Below, piece after piece: positions 51,618 to 60,196 of a stretch of 64,000 nucleotides of DNA. Source of the stretch: Sphingomonas sp. OK281 (lineage in GTDB: Bacteria; Pseudomonadota; Alphaproteobacteria; Sphingomonadales; Sphingomonadaceae); NCBI RefSeq assembly GCF_900115295.1, contig NZ_FOVZ01000001.1:248001-312000 (forward strand). Reading direction: 5' to 3'. Position 1 is the stretch's first letter; each line of letters begins with the position of its first letter. The position numbers and the translations under genes are program-made. The notes beneath the pieces were generated by a model, which searched no databases, was not told the DNA's origin, and worked only from the letters and a program-made list of their open reading frames with translations.

Positions 51618-52583
51618 TCATGTCCCCGTCTCGCGCCTGATCAACGTTGCGGCTTCCGCCTTTTCCGACGTCTGATCGGTGTCGCCCGCGGTGATATCGT
51701 CGGCGAGGAGCATCAGTTGGTGACCTGTCGTCGACCCGTTCGACGCGTCCTCCGCAACGTGCAGGCCCGATCCCTTCACGATTGCGACGTCCCAGTCGGT
51801 GCGGACCGCGGCCCAATAGTCCTTCGTCCGTGCCCAATACGCGTCCGCCACCGCCACCGCGAAGTCGGACGCGGCGGCGTAGGTGTTGACGACATATTCG
51901 TGGACATAGGTGGTGGGCTTGCCGTCCTTGACGCCGATCTTGGCATTGTCCTGCTCGTGGACCCAGCCGGCTGGCGTGACCACATGGCGGTTGCTGCCGA
52001 CGTAATGGTCATACGGTGGATTCCGGGTCGCATCGCGGCGGGCGAGCGGGCGGCGGGTCTCGTCGCCGGTCCAGCGCGTCGCGCCGTCGTCGTAGCGCCA
52101 GCGACCGATCCCGCCATAGCGGGGGGAATCGTCGGTCTGCCATACCGTCTGCGACCATGCGCCGCGCCGTTCGGTTTCCGACACCGGCCTTAGCGTCCAG
52201 CTGCCTGCCGCGGTGTAGACGAGGACGGTGGCCGGCTGCCACGTCCAGTCCTGTCGCCAGTGCTTGATCACCATCGTCTTGGCGTTCCCGTCAGTAACGA
52301 CCAGCAGATGCTGGAGGACGACATGGTCCGGCGTATCGACGATCGCGCGGACGACCTCGTGCCCGCCGCTGAGCTTGGCAGGGTAGGGCGTGTACCCCGC
52401 GACCAGCGGTGTCGTCTCGCGCATGTCGAACGTCACTTTGAACGTGCCGGCCATCGCCAGGATCGAGGCGTGATCGCGCGCCTGGTCGCCATGGATGGCC
52501 TGCGTCTGGGCGGATGCGATCGTCGGCACGAGGGGGAGCGCGGCCAGCGTCAGCCCGGTCGCGAGGAGGAGGGAACGGAACAT
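51618..52583 (-). CDS. DUF6607 family exported protein
   Basis: Secreted protein of 321 aa with a signal peptide (about 1-25, ending IASAQ). It has the conserved phrases of DUF6607: YTPYPAKLSGGHEVVRAIVDTPDHVVLQHLLVV, MVIKHWRQDWTWQP, WSQTVWQTDDSPRYGGIGRW and RRDATRNPPYDHYVGSNRHVVTPAGWVHEQDN. Genes of this family are commonly beside heme-type TonB receptors, as here: its start is 8 bp after the receptor stop. It likely takes part in iron or heme uptake, perhaps at the outer membrane, but its activity is unknown. Expression should follow the Fur-like box before the receptor. Confidence 0.85.
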   Translation of the reverse strand: MFRSLLLATGLTLAALPLVPTIASAQTQAIHGDQARDHASILAMAGTFKVTFDMRETTPLVAGYTPYPAKLSGGHEVVRAIVDTPDHVVLQHLLVVTDGNAKTMVIKHWRQDWTWQPATVLVYTAAGSWTLRPVSETERRGAWSQTVWQTDDSPRYGGIGRWRYDDGATRWTGDETRRPLARRDATRNPPYDHYVGSNRHVVTPAGWVHEQDNAKIGVKDGKPTTYVHEYVVNTYAAASDFAVAVADAYWARTKDYWAAVRTDWDVAIVKGSGLHVAEDASNGSTTGHQLMLLADDITAGDTDQTSEKAEAATLIRRETGT

Positions 52584-52591
52584 CAGGGGCC

Positions 52592-54868
52592 TCACAGGTT
52601 GAGCGAGAAGGAGAGCCCGGCGTTGCGGCCGGGTTGCGAATAGGCGTCGCGCACGACCGAGGTCGAGGTCAGTCCGCGGACGTCGCTCCACCAGAAATAC
52701 TTCTTGTCGGTGATGTTGAAGATCCCCGCGCGTAGCGTCGCGTGATCCATAATCCGAAGCGAGGCGGTGGCGTCGAGAATCCAGAACCCCGACGGCGTGA
52801 AGCAACTGGTGGCCGCGGTGTTGCAGGTGTTGTTGGTGTCGCCAACCTTCTTGCCCGCGGAGTGCGTTGCGATGACTTCCGCGCGGAACGGTCCGGCGTC
52901 GGGTTGGTAGAAGATGCCGGCGACGACCTTGACCGGCTCGATGCTGTCGAGCGGCTGCGTGCCGGCAACGCCGGTCGTCCGCATCGTGCCCTTGGCGTAG
53001 GACGCCGCGGCGCGGACGCCGACGCCGATCGGTAGACGTGCCTCGCCGCGTGCCTCCAGCCCCTCGATCTTGACGCGACCGCGGTTGATATACTGGTAGA
53101 CCGCCGGATCCGCCGCGGTGAAGGCGCCGCTGACCTGGACCTGGTCGATGAAGTTGCGGAAGCGGCTGCTGAACGCGGTACCGCTCAGCGACCAGCCGGT
53201 GCCGCTCAACCGGATGCCGCCTTCGACGCTGTTGCTCGTCTCGGGCTTCAGATCGGGATTGGGGACCGAGCGGTAATTCTGCGTGATATTGGCAAAGCCG
53301 TTGTTGATCTGGTTCGGCTCGGGCGGCTTGAAGCCCTGCGCGTAGTTGGCGAACAGCCGGACGCCCTCGGTCAGCTTGGCGACCGCACCGATCCGCGGCG
53401 TCACCTTCGATCCACTCTGCTCGCGCGGTACGAAGGTCGTGAACAGTGGATCATTCTGTGGGTTCAGCTTGTAGTGATCATAGCGGATCGAGGGGAACAG
53501 CGTGAGCAGACCGTCAGCGATCGCGATCTCGTCCTGCGCGAACACGCCGACCAGCGTGTAGTCGGTCGTCGGGAAGGCGCGGGTCGGATAGGTTTCGCCC
53601 GCAGGCGCGACGGTGCCGTCTCGCACACCCGTCTGGCGGGTGTGCGAGTAGTCGGCGCCGTAGGCGAACAGGTGAGTCAACGGCCCGGTCGCCGCGCGGC
53701 TCTCGAGTTGCAGCGTGCCGCCGTACACTTCGTTGTCGAAGCGGTTGATCCGGGTGCGGTCTGCGGCGGTGTTGCGGTCCTCCGCCGCGGCCTGGAGCGT
53801 GAGACTCTTCTGGTAATAGCCGGCGGCGCGGATCCCGCTGACGATGCCATCGCCGATATAGCGATAGTCGATCGTGCCGCGGTTGCGCTCGGTCGTGTCG
53901 TGCGCGGAGAGGCCGATCACCGACGTCGACGCTAGCGGGGGCTTGGCGATGGCGCTGAGCACGTCGGTGTCGACCACGGACGAGAAACGCTCGTAGGTCA
54001 GGCGCAGCCGGCTGGCGTCGCTTGGCGCCCAGACCAACCGGCCGAGCAGCGCGTTCGATTCGATGTCCTGCGGGTTGGCAGTGGTGCGATCGGTGGTCGC
54101 TGTGTCGTTGCTGCCCTTGGTCTCGGTCTCGTGACCGTCGCGGTGAGTATAGGCGACCATCGCCTCGATATCGCCGGTCTTGCCCGCGACGACGAAGCCA
54201 TTGGTCCAGCTGTTGTCCGAGGAATCGTAGCTGGAGCGGAGGCCGCCGCCGACCAGCTTGCCGTCGGCCAGGAAGTCGCGCGGATCCTTGGTGATGAAGC
54301 TCACCGCGCCCGCGACGCCGTCGCTGCCATACAGCGCGGAGGCGGGACCGCGCAAAATCTCGACCGTTTTGAGCAGGTCGAGATCGACGTAATCGCCGCG
54401 CCCGACCGATTGCGCGCCGAAGCTGAACGCGTCAGGGACGCGGACGCCGTCGACGGTAATCAGCACGCGGTTGCCTTCCAGGCCGCGGATGTTGAACCCG
54501 CTGTCGCGGTCGCGCCCGGTGGACGATCCGGCGGCGGTGAAGCGGGCAGGCGCGCGGCGGACGGTGACGCCCGGCTCGTAGCGGACCAAATCTTTGATGT
54601 CGGAGATGAAGCGGTCCTCGATCGTCTTCGCGTCGATCACCGATACGGTCGCGGGAACGTCCTCGACTGCCTTTTCGGTGCGTGTCGCGGTGACGGTGAT
54701 CGTCTTGCCCTGGTCGTCCGGATCCGCGGAGGGCGCGTTCGAAGCCGGCTTGTCGGCCGTCGAAACAGGCGCAGCTTCTGCGAGAGCAGGCCCAGCATGG
54801 GCGATGCCGGCAGTGCCGATCATCAGCGCGATCGGCGAGATGCCGGTCAGCAATTTGGTCAATGTCAT
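52592..54868 (-). CDS. Heme/hemoglobin-type TonB-dependent receptor
   Basis: Outer-membrane receptor of 758 aa. A signal peptide ends near residue 25 (GIAHA), and KTITVTATRTEKAVEDVPATVSVID (55 onward) is the TonB box and plug start. Then come FNIRGLEGNRVLITVDGVRVPD and VEILRGPASALYGSDGVAGAVSFITKDP, characteristic of the hemoglobin/transferrin/lactoferrin receptor family. The barrel ends FSLNL. ATG at 54868 follows GGGGA. Its promoter shares a Fur-like palindrome with the divergent DUF4198 gene, and DUF6607 follows 8 bp later. Heme or a heme protein is the best substrate guess, with ferric chelates as the alternative. Confidence 0.92.
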   Translation of the reverse strand: MTLTKLLTGISPIALMIGTAGIAHAGPALAEAAPVSTADKPASNAPSADPDDQGKTITVTATRTEKAVEDVPATVSVIDAKTIEDRFISDIKDLVRYEPGVTVRRAPARFTAAGSSTGRDRDSGFNIRGLEGNRVLITVDGVRVPDAFSFGAQSVGRGDYVDLDLLKTVEILRGPASALYGSDGVAGAVSFITKDPRDFLADGKLVGGGLRSSYDSSDNSWTNGFVVAGKTGDIEAMVAYTHRDGHETETKGSNDTATTDRTTANPQDIESNALLGRLVWAPSDASRLRLTYERFSSVVDTDVLSAIAKPPLASTSVIGLSAHDTTERNRGTIDYRYIGDGIVSGIRAAGYYQKSLTLQAAAEDRNTAADRTRINRFDNEVYGGTLQLESRAATGPLTHLFAYGADYSHTRQTGVRDGTVAPAGETYPTRAFPTTDYTLVGVFAQDEIAIADGLLTLFPSIRYDHYKLNPQNDPLFTTFVPREQSGSKVTPRIGAVAKLTEGVRLFANYAQGFKPPEPNQINNGFANITQNYRSVPNPDLKPETSNSVEGGIRLSGTGWSLSGTAFSSRFRNFIDQVQVSGAFTAADPAVYQYINRGRVKIEGLEARGEARLPIGVGVRAAASYAKGTMRTTGVAGTQPLDSIEPVKVVAGIFYQPDAGPFRAEVIATHSAGKKVGDTNNTCNTAATSCFTPSGFWILDATASLRIMDHATLRAGIFNITDKKYFWWSDVRGLTSTSVVRDAYSQPGRNAGLSFSLNL

Positions 54869-54902
54869 GTTCGTTATCCCCACGGTATGGCGGCTTGCTA
54901 GT

Positions 54903-54915
54903 GAGAATCATTCTC
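54903..54915. promoter_or_regulatory. Fur-like box in a divergent promoter
   Basis: GAGAATCATTCTC, a perfect 13-bp odd palindrome resembling the core of the Fur consensus (GATAATGATAATCATTATC). It is extended on the right by GTTATC. It lies 34 bp before the heme receptor start and 32 bp before the DUF4198 start, so it can repress both when iron is plentiful. Confidence 0.8.
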
Positions 54916-54947
54916 GTTATCAAGTGGCATTCAGGAGGAGCATCGGA

Positions 54948-55769
54948 ATGGCGAAGATCAGGGGAAATTGGCGGACGGCGCGGGCCACCGGGGCGCTGGC
55001 TCCCGCAATCGCCACGGCGCTCGCGTTCGTTGCGGGACCGACGGCGGCGCATATGCCGTATGTGTTGCCAAGCGTCTTCGACGCGGCGGGGCGTGATCGC
55101 GTCACGCTCCAGGCATCCTTCACCGAAGACGCGTTCCGGCCCGAGATCGCGATGAAGGACGCGCCGTTCGAGATCACGGGCCCCGACGGAAAGACGGTTC
55201 GATTAGCCGCGCCGACACTCACGACCGACCAGGCGATGGTCGAGGCGGCGCTACCGGTGGATGGTGTGTACCGACTGTCGTCCGGGCAGCGGATCGGCCG
55301 GTTGAGCAAGATGTACCGGACCGGCGGAACCTGGACGATCGTCGGCGAAGGGAAGGCGGCACCCGCCGGAGCGACGTTGGTCGACGTGCGCAGCACGACG
55401 CTCGCCGACGCTTATGTCGTTCGCGGCAAGCCCGGCGACCCGGGGGCGTTGGCAGCGCGTGGCAAGGCGCTGGAAATCCACCCGCTCGACGATCCGACCC
55501 GCTACGCGCCAGGTACCGCGGCCGCGTTCGAAGTCTTGTACGACGGCAAACCGCTGGTCGGCGAACCCGTGACGCTGTTCCGCGAGGCCGGGTTCTACGA
55601 TGGACGCAAGCAGGTCGCGACGGTCAACAGCGACAAGGCCGGCAAGGTCACCCTGACCCCGGTCGATCCGGGGCGATACTTGATGCTGGTGCGACACCGT
55701 GCAGCGACGCCGGGCGCGGCGGATGCGTATGCGAGCTTTACCGTGACACTCGCGTTCGAGGCGATCTGA
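54948..55769 (+). CDS. DUF4198 domain exported protein
   Basis: Protein of 273 aa with a signal peptide (about 1-34, ending GPTAA). The mature N-terminus HMPYVLPSVFD keeps the His typical of DUF4198 proteins. An Ig-like beta-sandwich follows (AAAFEVLYDGKPLVGEPVTLFRE, ATVNSDKAGKVTLTPVDPGRYLMLVRH). The family is found with metal uptake systems and is thought to bind or pass on metals in the periplasm. AGGAGG precedes the ATG by 7 nt. It is divergent from the heme receptor and shares its Fur-like box, so an iron-uptake role is likely. Confidence 0.87.
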   Translation: MAKIRGNWRTARATGALAPAIATALAFVAGPTAAHMPYVLPSVFDAAGRDRVTLQASFTEDAFRPEIAMKDAPFEITGPDGKTVRLAAPTLTTDQAMVEAALPVDGVYRLSSGQRIGRLSKMYRTGGTWTIVGEGKAAPAGATLVDVRSTTLADAYVVRGKPGDPGALAARGKALEIHPLDDPTRYAPGTAAAFEVLYDGKPLVGEPVTLFREAGFYDGRKQVATVNSDKAGKVTLTPVDPGRYLMLVRHRAATPGAADAYASFTVTLAFEAI

Positions 55770-55823
55770 GAGACCGTCCGATCGAGGGTCGCGTGGCGTT
55801 TCAGCCGCTGCTGTCGCGGCGCC

Positions 55824-56831
55824 TCAAGCCTTGAACAGCGAGGCGGCCTTCAGGACAAACGTCGCTCCGCGTTCGTCGGTCACCGCGTAGGTGAAGCCGG
55901 GGAGCAGGCAGAAGGCGCCGATGTTACCTTTCGGATCGAGTGCCAGGAACCCGACCTGGACACCGCGGATCGCGTCGCCGCGCAAGGCGGCGATATGGCG
56001 GACGACCTCCTCGCAGGCCTTTTGCGGTGACATTCCAGCACGCATCGACGCAACGACGCGCGCCGATCCTGCGACGCGCGTTACCTCCTCACCCAATCCG
56101 GTCGAGGTCGCGCCGCCGACGCCCGCCTCGACGTACAGGCCCGAGCCAACCTGTGGCGAGTCGCCGACGCGGCCGCGCATCTTGAAGGCCATGCCCGAGG
56201 TCGTGCATGCGCCGGCCATGCGTCCCGCCGCATTTCGTGCGAGGATACCGATCGTGTCGTGATCGAGTGCGCCTCCGGGCGTGCGCGTAATCCGGTTTTC
56301 GGTATTGGCCTCTGGTTGGTACTTCGCGGTCTTGAGCCAGTCTCGCCAGGCCTTTTCCGATTCCGGGGTCAGGAGCGATTGCTGCGGGAAGCCTTGGTCG
56401 CGTGCGAACCGGGTTGCGCCTTCGCCGACGAGAAACGTGTGCGGCGTGCGCTCCATCACGCGTCGCGCGACCGAGATCGCGTGCACGGTATTCTCCAGGG
56501 CCGCCACGGCGCCGACACCGCCGGCATCGTCCATGATGACTGCGTCGAGGGTCACATGGCCGTCGCGATCGGGATAGCCCGAATAACCGACGCTGTGATT
56601 ATTGGGGTCCGCCTCCGGTACCATCGCGCCAGCTTCGACTGCATCGACCAGGGTCCCGCCACCGTGCATGCGGGCAAGGGCTGCGGCGTTCGCGGCGGCG
56701 CCAAAATCCCAGGTCGACACGATGACTGCTGCCGATCGTCCGCTTCGTGCGGCGGCGTGCGTGGTTTGAGGCAGCAAGGGAAGTGCTCCGACGGAGCCAA
56801 GCCCTGCGAGCAATGCGCGACGCGTGTTCAT
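55824..56831 (-). CDS. Glycosylasparaginase / isoaspartyl peptidase, Ntn hydrolase
   Basis: Exported amidohydrolase of 335 aa. A twin-arginine-type leader (NTRRALLAGLGSVGALPLLPQ) precedes the mature enzyme. The autocleavage and nucleophile motif is GALDHDTIGILA with Thr193. VSTWDFGAAANAAALARM, GGTLVDAVEAG and the GDSPQVGSGLYVE loop are those of N4-(beta-N-acetylglucosaminyl)-L-asparaginases. The enzyme splits the GlcNAc-Asn bond of glycosylated asparagine. ATG at 56831 begins the leader; an extended frame to 56924 lacks support. It is divergent from a large TonB receptor that might import glycopeptides. Confidence 0.9.
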   Translation of the reverse strand: MNTRRALLAGLGSVGALPLLPQTTHAAARSGRSAAVIVSTWDFGAAANAAALARMHGGGTLVDAVEAGAMVPEADPNNHSVGYSGYPDRDGHVTLDAVIMDDAGGVGAVAALENTVHAISVARRVMERTPHTFLVGEGATRFARDQGFPQQSLLTPESEKAWRDWLKTAKYQPEANTENRITRTPGGALDHDTIGILARNAAGRMAGACTTSGMAFKMRGRVGDSPQVGSGLYVEAGVGGATSTGLGEEVTRVAGSARVVASMRAGMSPQKACEEVVRHIAALRGDAIRGVQVGFLALDPKGNIGAFCLLPGFTYAVTDERGATFVLKAASLFKA

Positions 56832-56958
56832 CGGTGGTACCCCTATCACGGCGGAGTCGAGACGCGCCTTGGACAACATTGCGGAATGGTATCTCGACCG
56901 GGGCTGGTTCGCCAGAGGCGTCACACTTTTGCAACATCCTGCCGGAAATGTTCCATAA

Positions 56959-56976
56959 AGGTATTATATAGGTATT
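56959..56976 (+). repeat. Direct repeat AGGTATT in the promoter of a TonB receptor
   Basis: Two copies of AGGTATT (56959-56965 and 56970-56976), 11 bp apart and separated by ATAT, in the AT-rich part of the 224-bp gap between the glycosylasparaginase and TonB receptor genes. One-turn spacing suits a dimeric regulator. A TTGACG at 56975-56980 could be a -35 box. Confidence 0.4.
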
Positions 56977-57055
56977 GACGCGAAATCTTATTTGACCAAG
57001 CATGTCACCAGAACCCGGGCAGGCGTCCTCGCGCAATCCGGACAAAGGGGTAGGT

Positions 57056-60000
57056 ATGCAATTCGGTCATTCGGTATCGACGATAGCGCTAGCAGGATCG
57101 CTGCTGTTGTGGGCAACGCCGGGCGCGGCGCAGGACGTCGCCCCTGATCCCGTGACGCCGGCCCAGGCTGCCGCGACGACCCCCGCACAAGCCAAGGTCC
57201 AGGCCGATGCGACGACCGCGACCACCGCGGTCGATCAGGACAGCGGTGCAAACCAGTCGATCGTCGTTACCGGATCGCGCATCCAGCGTCCCAACAGCAC
57301 GTCGGCCGCACCGATCACCTCGGTCACCGCGCAGGACATTCGCGCACAGGCCGCGGTCAACGTCGAGGACGTGCTGAACCGCCTCCCGCAGGTCGCGCCG
57401 GACAGTCAGCAGACCTATAACGATTCCGACGGTCGCCAGCGGATCAAGCTGCGCAGCCTCGGGTTCGAGCGCACGCTGGTGCTGATCGACGGCAAGCGCC
57501 TCGGCACGCAGAATGGCCAGGACGTCGGCATCATCCCGCCGTCGCTGCTCGAGCGGGTCGACGTTCTGACCGGCGGCGCGTCGTCGGTCTACGGATCGGA
57601 CGCGGTCGCGGGCGTCGTCAACTTCGTCCTCAAGAAGGACTTCGAAGGCCTCCAGATCGACGGCAACTACAGCCTCTACAATCACAACAACAAGGACACG
57701 GTGACGTCGTCGCTGGCACGCGCGTCGGGCTTCAACAGCGCGAAGGGCCTGACCAACGATGGGGGCCGCGCCGATATCACGGTCACCGCGGGCAAGAAGT
57801 TCTTCGACGGTGCGCTCCGCGTCAACGGCTTCGTTAATTACAAGCATACCGACGAGGTGCTGTTGTCGGCGCGCTCGAACTCGGGCTGCTATCTGACGCA
57901 GACGAGCCTTAACGCCCCGCTGTCGTGCGGCCTGACGCCGAGCAGCTCGACGAGTGGCCTCATCACGCCGCAGACCGGTGCGAACGCCAACGCGCAATAC
58001 GTCAACAACCCCAACGGGACCCGCGAGTTCGTGCCGTTCGGCGCGGGCGCCGGCAACGCGTCGAACTATTTCAGCAACTACGCGTACCAGCGCCCGTCGG
58101 AGCGCATCAATGCGGGCGGCTTCGTCAGCCTCGATATCGCGCCCAACGCCGAGCTCTACGCCTCCGGCATCTGGTTCCGCGACAAGTCGTACAACAACTA
58201 TCCGGCGATCGCGGGCGGCACCGTGAACGTCAACTGCAACAACCCGTTCCTGTCGGGTTCGCAGGCGACTGCGATCTGCGGCGCGGCGGCCGGTACGACG
58301 GCGACCGCGCCGATCGACCTGCGTTATCGCCTCGGCGAGGGTAACGACCAGCCGGATACGTACCTGAACACCGGCGTGCGGCTGACCGGCGGGGTTCGCG
58401 GCAAGGTCGGTGACGCGTGGACCTATGATGTCGGCGGTGTCTATGCGCGCAACCATCAGGATTACACGCCGAGCTTCGTCAACTCGACCAATTTGCAGAA
58501 CGCGATCACCGTCGGCGGCACGCGCGCCGCACCGACCTGCGCCACCACCACCGATGCCGCCTGCGTACCGTTCGACGCGTTCAGCGCGGGCAACACCAAT
58601 GCTGCGCTGATCGACTATCTGTACGACCAGGGCACCTCGACGACGACCGGCACGCTGTACGACGTACAGGCCAACGTCACCGGCGATCTCGGGAAATACG
58701 GCATCACGTCGCCGTTCGCCGAGCAGGGCGTCGCGATCGCGCTGGGCACGGAATACCGCAAGGACACGCTTAAATCGACTGCCGACGCGGTCTATCGCGC
58801 GGGCCTGGGCGGCACCGACAGCTATCTCAAGCAGGACGTCTGGGAGGCCAATATCGAGGTCCAGGCGCCGCTGGTCGAGCATAAGAGCTTCGTCGACCTG
58901 TTGCAGGTGAACGGCGGCTATCGCGTGTCGAAGTACAGCAGCAACCCGAGCACGTTCAACACCTGGAAGGTCGAGGGCATTTACGCGCCGGTCAGCGACC
59001 TGACGTTCCGTGCGTCGTTCAACAAGGCGCAGCGGGCACCGACCGTGGTCGAGATCCGCCAGGCGACCAATGTCGAGTTTGCGCGCGGCGGTTCGGGTAC
59101 GTTCAACGATTTCTGCGCGCCGACCGTCACCACCAACGCGAATGGCGGCGTCACCTACGGCACGCCGATCGCCTCGCGCGACGTCTGCCGCGCGACCGGC
59201 CTGTCCGACGCGCTGTATGGCAGCCCGACGTTGATCTGTCCGGGCGACGCATCGACCGGAGCGACCGGGTGCACGGTGCGTTCGGGTGGCTATACCGCCG
59301 ATCCGGAAACCGCCTACACGCAGACCTATGGCCTGATCGTGAAGCCACGGTTCGTCCGCGGCCTGGTCTTCTCGGTCGATCGCTACAAGATCAAGATCAA
59401 CGACTCGCTCGGCTATAACGACTACAGCTATTATACCGATGGCTGCCTGCGTTCGAACGGCGATGCGTATTTCTGTCAGGGCATCGTCCGCAATCCCGGC
59501 ACCGGCACGCTGTATTCGTCGGCGGCGAGCAACCCGACCACCGGGTACATCCGCCAAGGCACGACCAACTTCTATCAGTCGATTGCGCGCGGCTATGATT
59601 TCCAGGCGCAGTACACGCTGGATCTTGCCAGCATCGGCAAGATCGACTGGAACTTCAACGGGTCGTTTACGACGTTTGCCGGCGGCCAGGACTCGCCGCT
59701 TCAGCCAAAGCGCAACTGCGTGGGCTATTACGGCAATGGCTGCGGCCAGCTGATCCCGAAATGGTCGCATGGCCTGCGCGCGACCTACACGACGGTCGAC
59801 CGCGGCTTCAGCGCCTCGTTCAACTGGCGCTATGTCGGGTCGCTCACCAACGCGGACAATTCGGGCGACGAGGCGATCGGCGGCACCGATGCCCGCGCAC
59901 GGACCAGCTACTACCGGGTCGCGCCGCAGAGCTATTTCGATCTCGCGCTCAACTTCGCGATCGCCAAGCAGTTCTCGCTGCGCCTGATCGCGAACAACCT

Positions 60001-60127
60001 GCTCGACAAGAGCGCGCCGATCGTTCCGGACTCGTACAATGTCGCGCTCGCGCGGACCAATACGATCCCGCAGCGCTACGACTCGCTCGGTCGCAGCCTG
60101 TCGATCGGCACCACGATCAAGTTCTAA
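57056..60127 (+). CDS. Large TonB-dependent receptor, peptide/glycopeptide type
   Basis: Outer-membrane receptor of 1023 aa. A signal peptide ends near residue 26 (TPGAAQ), and SIVVTGSRIQRPN (68-80) is the TonB box. The plug carries VEDVLNRLPQVAPDSQQTYNDSDGRQRIKLRSLGFERTLVLIDGKRLG and RVDVLTGGASSVYGSDAVAGVVNFVLKK; the barrel ends TTIKF. This GSRIxRPN/DVLNRLPQ subgroup is abundant in sphingomonads and xanthomonads and is often beside peptidases. The extracellular loops contain many Cys residues, for example CNNPFLSGSQATAICG and CVGYYGNGCG, unusual for a receptor. AAAGGGG sits 5 nt before ATG at 57056. Divergence from glycosylasparaginase suggests glycopeptide import. Confidence 0.92.
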   Translation: MQFGHSVSTIALAGSLLLWATPGAAQDVAPDPVTPAQAAATTPAQAKVQADATTATTAVDQDSGANQSIVVTGSRIQRPNSTSAAPITSVTAQDIRAQAAVNVEDVLNRLPQVAPDSQQTYNDSDGRQRIKLRSLGFERTLVLIDGKRLGTQNGQDVGIIPPSLLERVDVLTGGASSVYGSDAVAGVVNFVLKKDFEGLQIDGNYSLYNHNNKDTVTSSLARASGFNSAKGLTNDGGRADITVTAGKKFFDGALRVNGFVNYKHTDEVLLSARSNSGCYLTQTSLNAPLSCGLTPSSSTSGLITPQTGANANAQYVNNPNGTREFVPFGAGAGNASNYFSNYAYQRPSERINAGGFVSLDIAPNAELYASGIWFRDKSYNNYPAIAGGTVNVNCNNPFLSGSQATAICGAAAGTTATAPIDLRYRLGEGNDQPDTYLNTGVRLTGGVRGKVGDAWTYDVGGVYARNHQDYTPSFVNSTNLQNAITVGGTRAAPTCATTTDAACVPFDAFSAGNTNAALIDYLYDQGTSTTTGTLYDVQANVTGDLGKYGITSPFAEQGVAIALGTEYRKDTLKSTADAVYRAGLGGTDSYLKQDVWEANIEVQAPLVEHKSFVDLLQVNGGYRVSKYSSNPSTFNTWKVEGIYAPVSDLTFRASFNKAQRAPTVVEIRQATNVEFARGGSGTFNDFCAPTVTTNANGGVTYGTPIASRDVCRATGLSDALYGSPTLICPGDASTGATGCTVRSGGYTADPETAYTQTYGLIVKPRFVRGLVFSVDRYKIKINDSLGYNDYSYYTDGCLRSNGDAYFCQGIVRNPGTGTLYSSAASNPTTGYIRQGTTNFYQSIARGYDFQAQYTLDLASIGKIDWNFNGSFTTFAGGQDSPLQPKRNCVGYYGNGCGQLIPKWSHGLRATYTTVDRGFSASFNWRYVGSLTNADNSGDEAIGGTDARARTSYYRVAPQSYFDLALNFAIAKQFSLRLIANNLLDKSAPIVPDSYNVALARTNTIPQRYDSLGRSLSIGTTIKF

Positions 60128-60145
60128 GACTCTCTCCCCCCGACT

Positions 60146-60179
60146 GGGGCTCGCCAGCGATGGCGGGCCCCCTTTTTTT
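60146..60179 (+). terminator. Strong intrinsic terminator of the large TonB receptor gene
   Basis: A fully paired 11-bp stem (60146-60156 with 60161-60171, one G-T pair, GCGA tetraloop) followed by C and seven T, 19 bp after the receptor stop. It also shields the convergent helicase gene, whose stop is at 60197. Confidence 0.95.
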
Positions 60180-60196
60180 GTCCGGAGGGCAGGGGC

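Noticed and set aside
57089..59770. An 893-aa minus-strand open frame opposite the large TonB receptor
   Set aside because: Low-complexity Arg/Val/Asp-rich antisense translation without recognisable motif. The plus-strand receptor explains the region fully.
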